Source: Gammaproteobacteria bacterium (GTDB lineage Bacteria; Pseudomonadota; Gammaproteobacteria; Enterobacterales; Psychrobiaceae). Taken from it: a stretch of DNA of 6,619 nt. The notes under the pieces were generated by a model. That model had not been told where the DNA came from and ran no database searches. It saw only the letters and a list, made by a program, of their open reading frames with translations. Where the stretch lies: assembly GCA_013214885.1 (NCBI GenBank), contig JABSRS010000199.1, forward strand, positions 1 to 6,619, given 5' to 3'. Both the position numbers and the translations under genes were made by a program. Each line of letters starts with the position of its first letter. The stretch's first letter is position 1. This document shows, piece by piece, positions 5,670-6,619 of the stretch.

Positions 5670-6619
5670 TTAATGAGAAAATACGCCAGCGTACTTTTGA
5701 TAAAACGGTTTTAAATGCCGATAAATATAACGGCTGTGCTGCTGATATATCTGCTGATATAACACGGCGTCGGCTTGCGGCTCAAAGCGCTGACCAATCT
5801 TTGACATGGCCTGTGCTGCTTGGGCTATATTGGAGTAATAGCCAGTGCATTTAGCCACTGCTATCGCAGCACCTAGGCCAGATGTTTCATGAGTATGAAG
5901 AGTTTCGCAGGGCAAATTAAAGATATCACTGGCCATTTGCATCACGACATCACTTTGCGAGCCACCGCCGCTAATTCTAATTAATGAAATAGGCTCTGGT
6001 GAGATCCGTTTTAGCCGTTCAAGACCTTCTTTAAGGCTATACAATATCCCTTCTATTAGCGCGCGATAGAGATGATTACGCTGATGATTGGGCGTAAAGC
6101 CAACAATACTGCCGCGCGCCTCAGGACCTGGGTAAATAACCCCTGGTGACCAAAAAGGCTGGACAAATAAACCATCAGAGCCAGCAGGTATTTCACTGAT
6201 GCGGCGACACACTAGGGCTTCAACACTGATCCCAAGTTTTTCAGCTTCAATCTGATCCGCTGTGCCATATTGTTCTATAAAGTGACTTAACAGCCAAAAG
6301 CCGCGCTGAAGCTGAATTTCATTAATATATTGCTGTTCAACCAGTGACGGATAAGGTGGCAAATAACGAAACGCCTCGCGATACTTGGGTTGAGTAATTG
6401 AAATGGTCGCAGTGGTGCCTAAACTAATACTGGCAACGCTACTTGATGCCCCGCTTGAGGTTAATGTCTCACAGGCTTTATCAGCGCCAGCACTAACTAC
6501 GCTAGTACCAACGACTACGCCAGTGGCCAATGAAGCCTGTTGCTCAAGTGGACCGATTAAATCCCCAGGTTCAACCAAATCAATCATTTGCTGTGGTTTA
6601 GCCGCGATTGCTTGCCAGC
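5670..6619 (-). CDS. FGGY-family carbohydrate kinase, C-terminal part (5' end beyond window; resembles YgcE-like subgroup)
   Basis: The frame is open to the right edge of the window (codons reading WQAIAAKPQQ precede the Met at 6587), so that Met is internal. 315 residues of a protein usually near 500 are visible, covering the end of the sugar-binding domain and all of the C-terminal domain. Numbering from the internal Met, GADKACETL (34-42) holds the catalytic-base Asp36, and SLGTTATIS (55-63) is the conserved Gly-Thr loop. PFWSPG (144-149), RALIEGILYSLKEGLE (175-190), SGGGSQSD (206-213) and SGLGAAIA (236-243) are the FGGY C-terminal signatures around ATP. The enzyme should phosphorylate a sugar or polyol with ATP in the cytoplasm. 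The wording of these motifs fits uncharacterised YgcE-like kinases better than glycerol or xylulose kinase, but this is from memory. The downstream dehydrogenase gene, 24 nt away, is probably in the same operon. No defect is seen in the visible part. Confidence 0.88.
   Translation of the reverse strand, partial: WQAIAAKPQQMIDLVEPGDLIGPLEQQASLATGVVVGTSVVSAGADKACETLTSSGASSSVASISLGTTATISITQPKYREAFRYLPPYPSLVEQQYINEIQLQRGFWLLSHFIEQYGTADQIEAEKLGISVEALVCRRISEIPAGSDGLFVQPFWSPGVIYPGPEARGSIVGFTPNHQRNHLYRALIEGILYSLKEGLERLKRISPEPISLIRISGGGSQSDVVMQMASDIFNLPCETLHTHETSGLGAAIAVAKCTGYYSNIAQAAQAMSKIGQRFEPQADAVLYQQIYQQHSRYIYRHLKPFYQKYAGVFSH

Noticed and set aside
6585..6587. ATG on the minus strand as start of a short 305-residue kinase
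   Set aside because: The frame continues to the right edge with family-like sequence, and FGGY kinases need an N-terminal half; the gene is cut by the window, not truncated.
1..6619. Mobile elements, CRISPR arrays, tRNA or rRNA genes
   Set aside because: No transposase, integrase, evenly spaced direct repeats or cloverleaf-like segments were seen; genes abut tightly with intact metabolic or envelope functions.

Overview
The window looks like chromosomal DNA from a marine-type gammaproteobacterium, probably an Alteromonadales member such as Shewanella or a relative. This is inferred from protein resemblance (a CoADR-rhodanese fusion like the Shewanella persulfide reductase, and an LruC-domain protein beside a Gly-rich lipoprotein) and from moderate, slightly AT-rich composition. 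No phage, insertion sequence, tRNA, rRNA or CRISPR signature was seen. Six protein genes fill the window, and both end genes are cut by the window edges.

Left region (1-2618, + strand): a long exported protein combines a DUF6923-like N-terminal region, a GEVED domain and a C-terminal LruC domain. After 21 nt comes a small lipoprotein with a clear lipobox and a strong ribosome binding site. They are probably one transcription unit for surface or periplasmic proteins of unknown function.

Middle region (2637-4764, + strand): a perfect 16-bp inverted repeat lies just before a coenzyme A-disulfide/persulfide reductase fused to a rhodanese domain. After a 107-nt gap rich in small inverted repeats comes an ArsR-family regulator. 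It lacks the classic metal site but has two cysteines spaced exactly as in the persulfide sensors BigR and SqrR. Together these read as a self-contained reactive-sulfur module: the regulator senses persulfide or polysulfide, and the flavoenzyme with its rhodanese domain reduces or transfers sulfane sulfur.

Right region (4770-6619, - strand): a FGGY-family carbohydrate kinase (its N-terminal part lies beyond the right edge) is followed after 24 nt by a 3-hydroxyisobutyrate-dehydrogenase-type, probably NADPH-linked, reductase. They are likely co-transcribed and may serve a sugar, polyol or short hydroxyacid pathway whose substrate cannot be read from this window. This unit converges on the regulator gene with only 5 nt between the stop codons.

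Nothing here is plainly a new kind of system. The points most worth checking are the operator-like palindrome before the reductase, the cysteine pair of the regulator, the LruC protein/lipoprotein pair and the undefined kinase-reductase pair.
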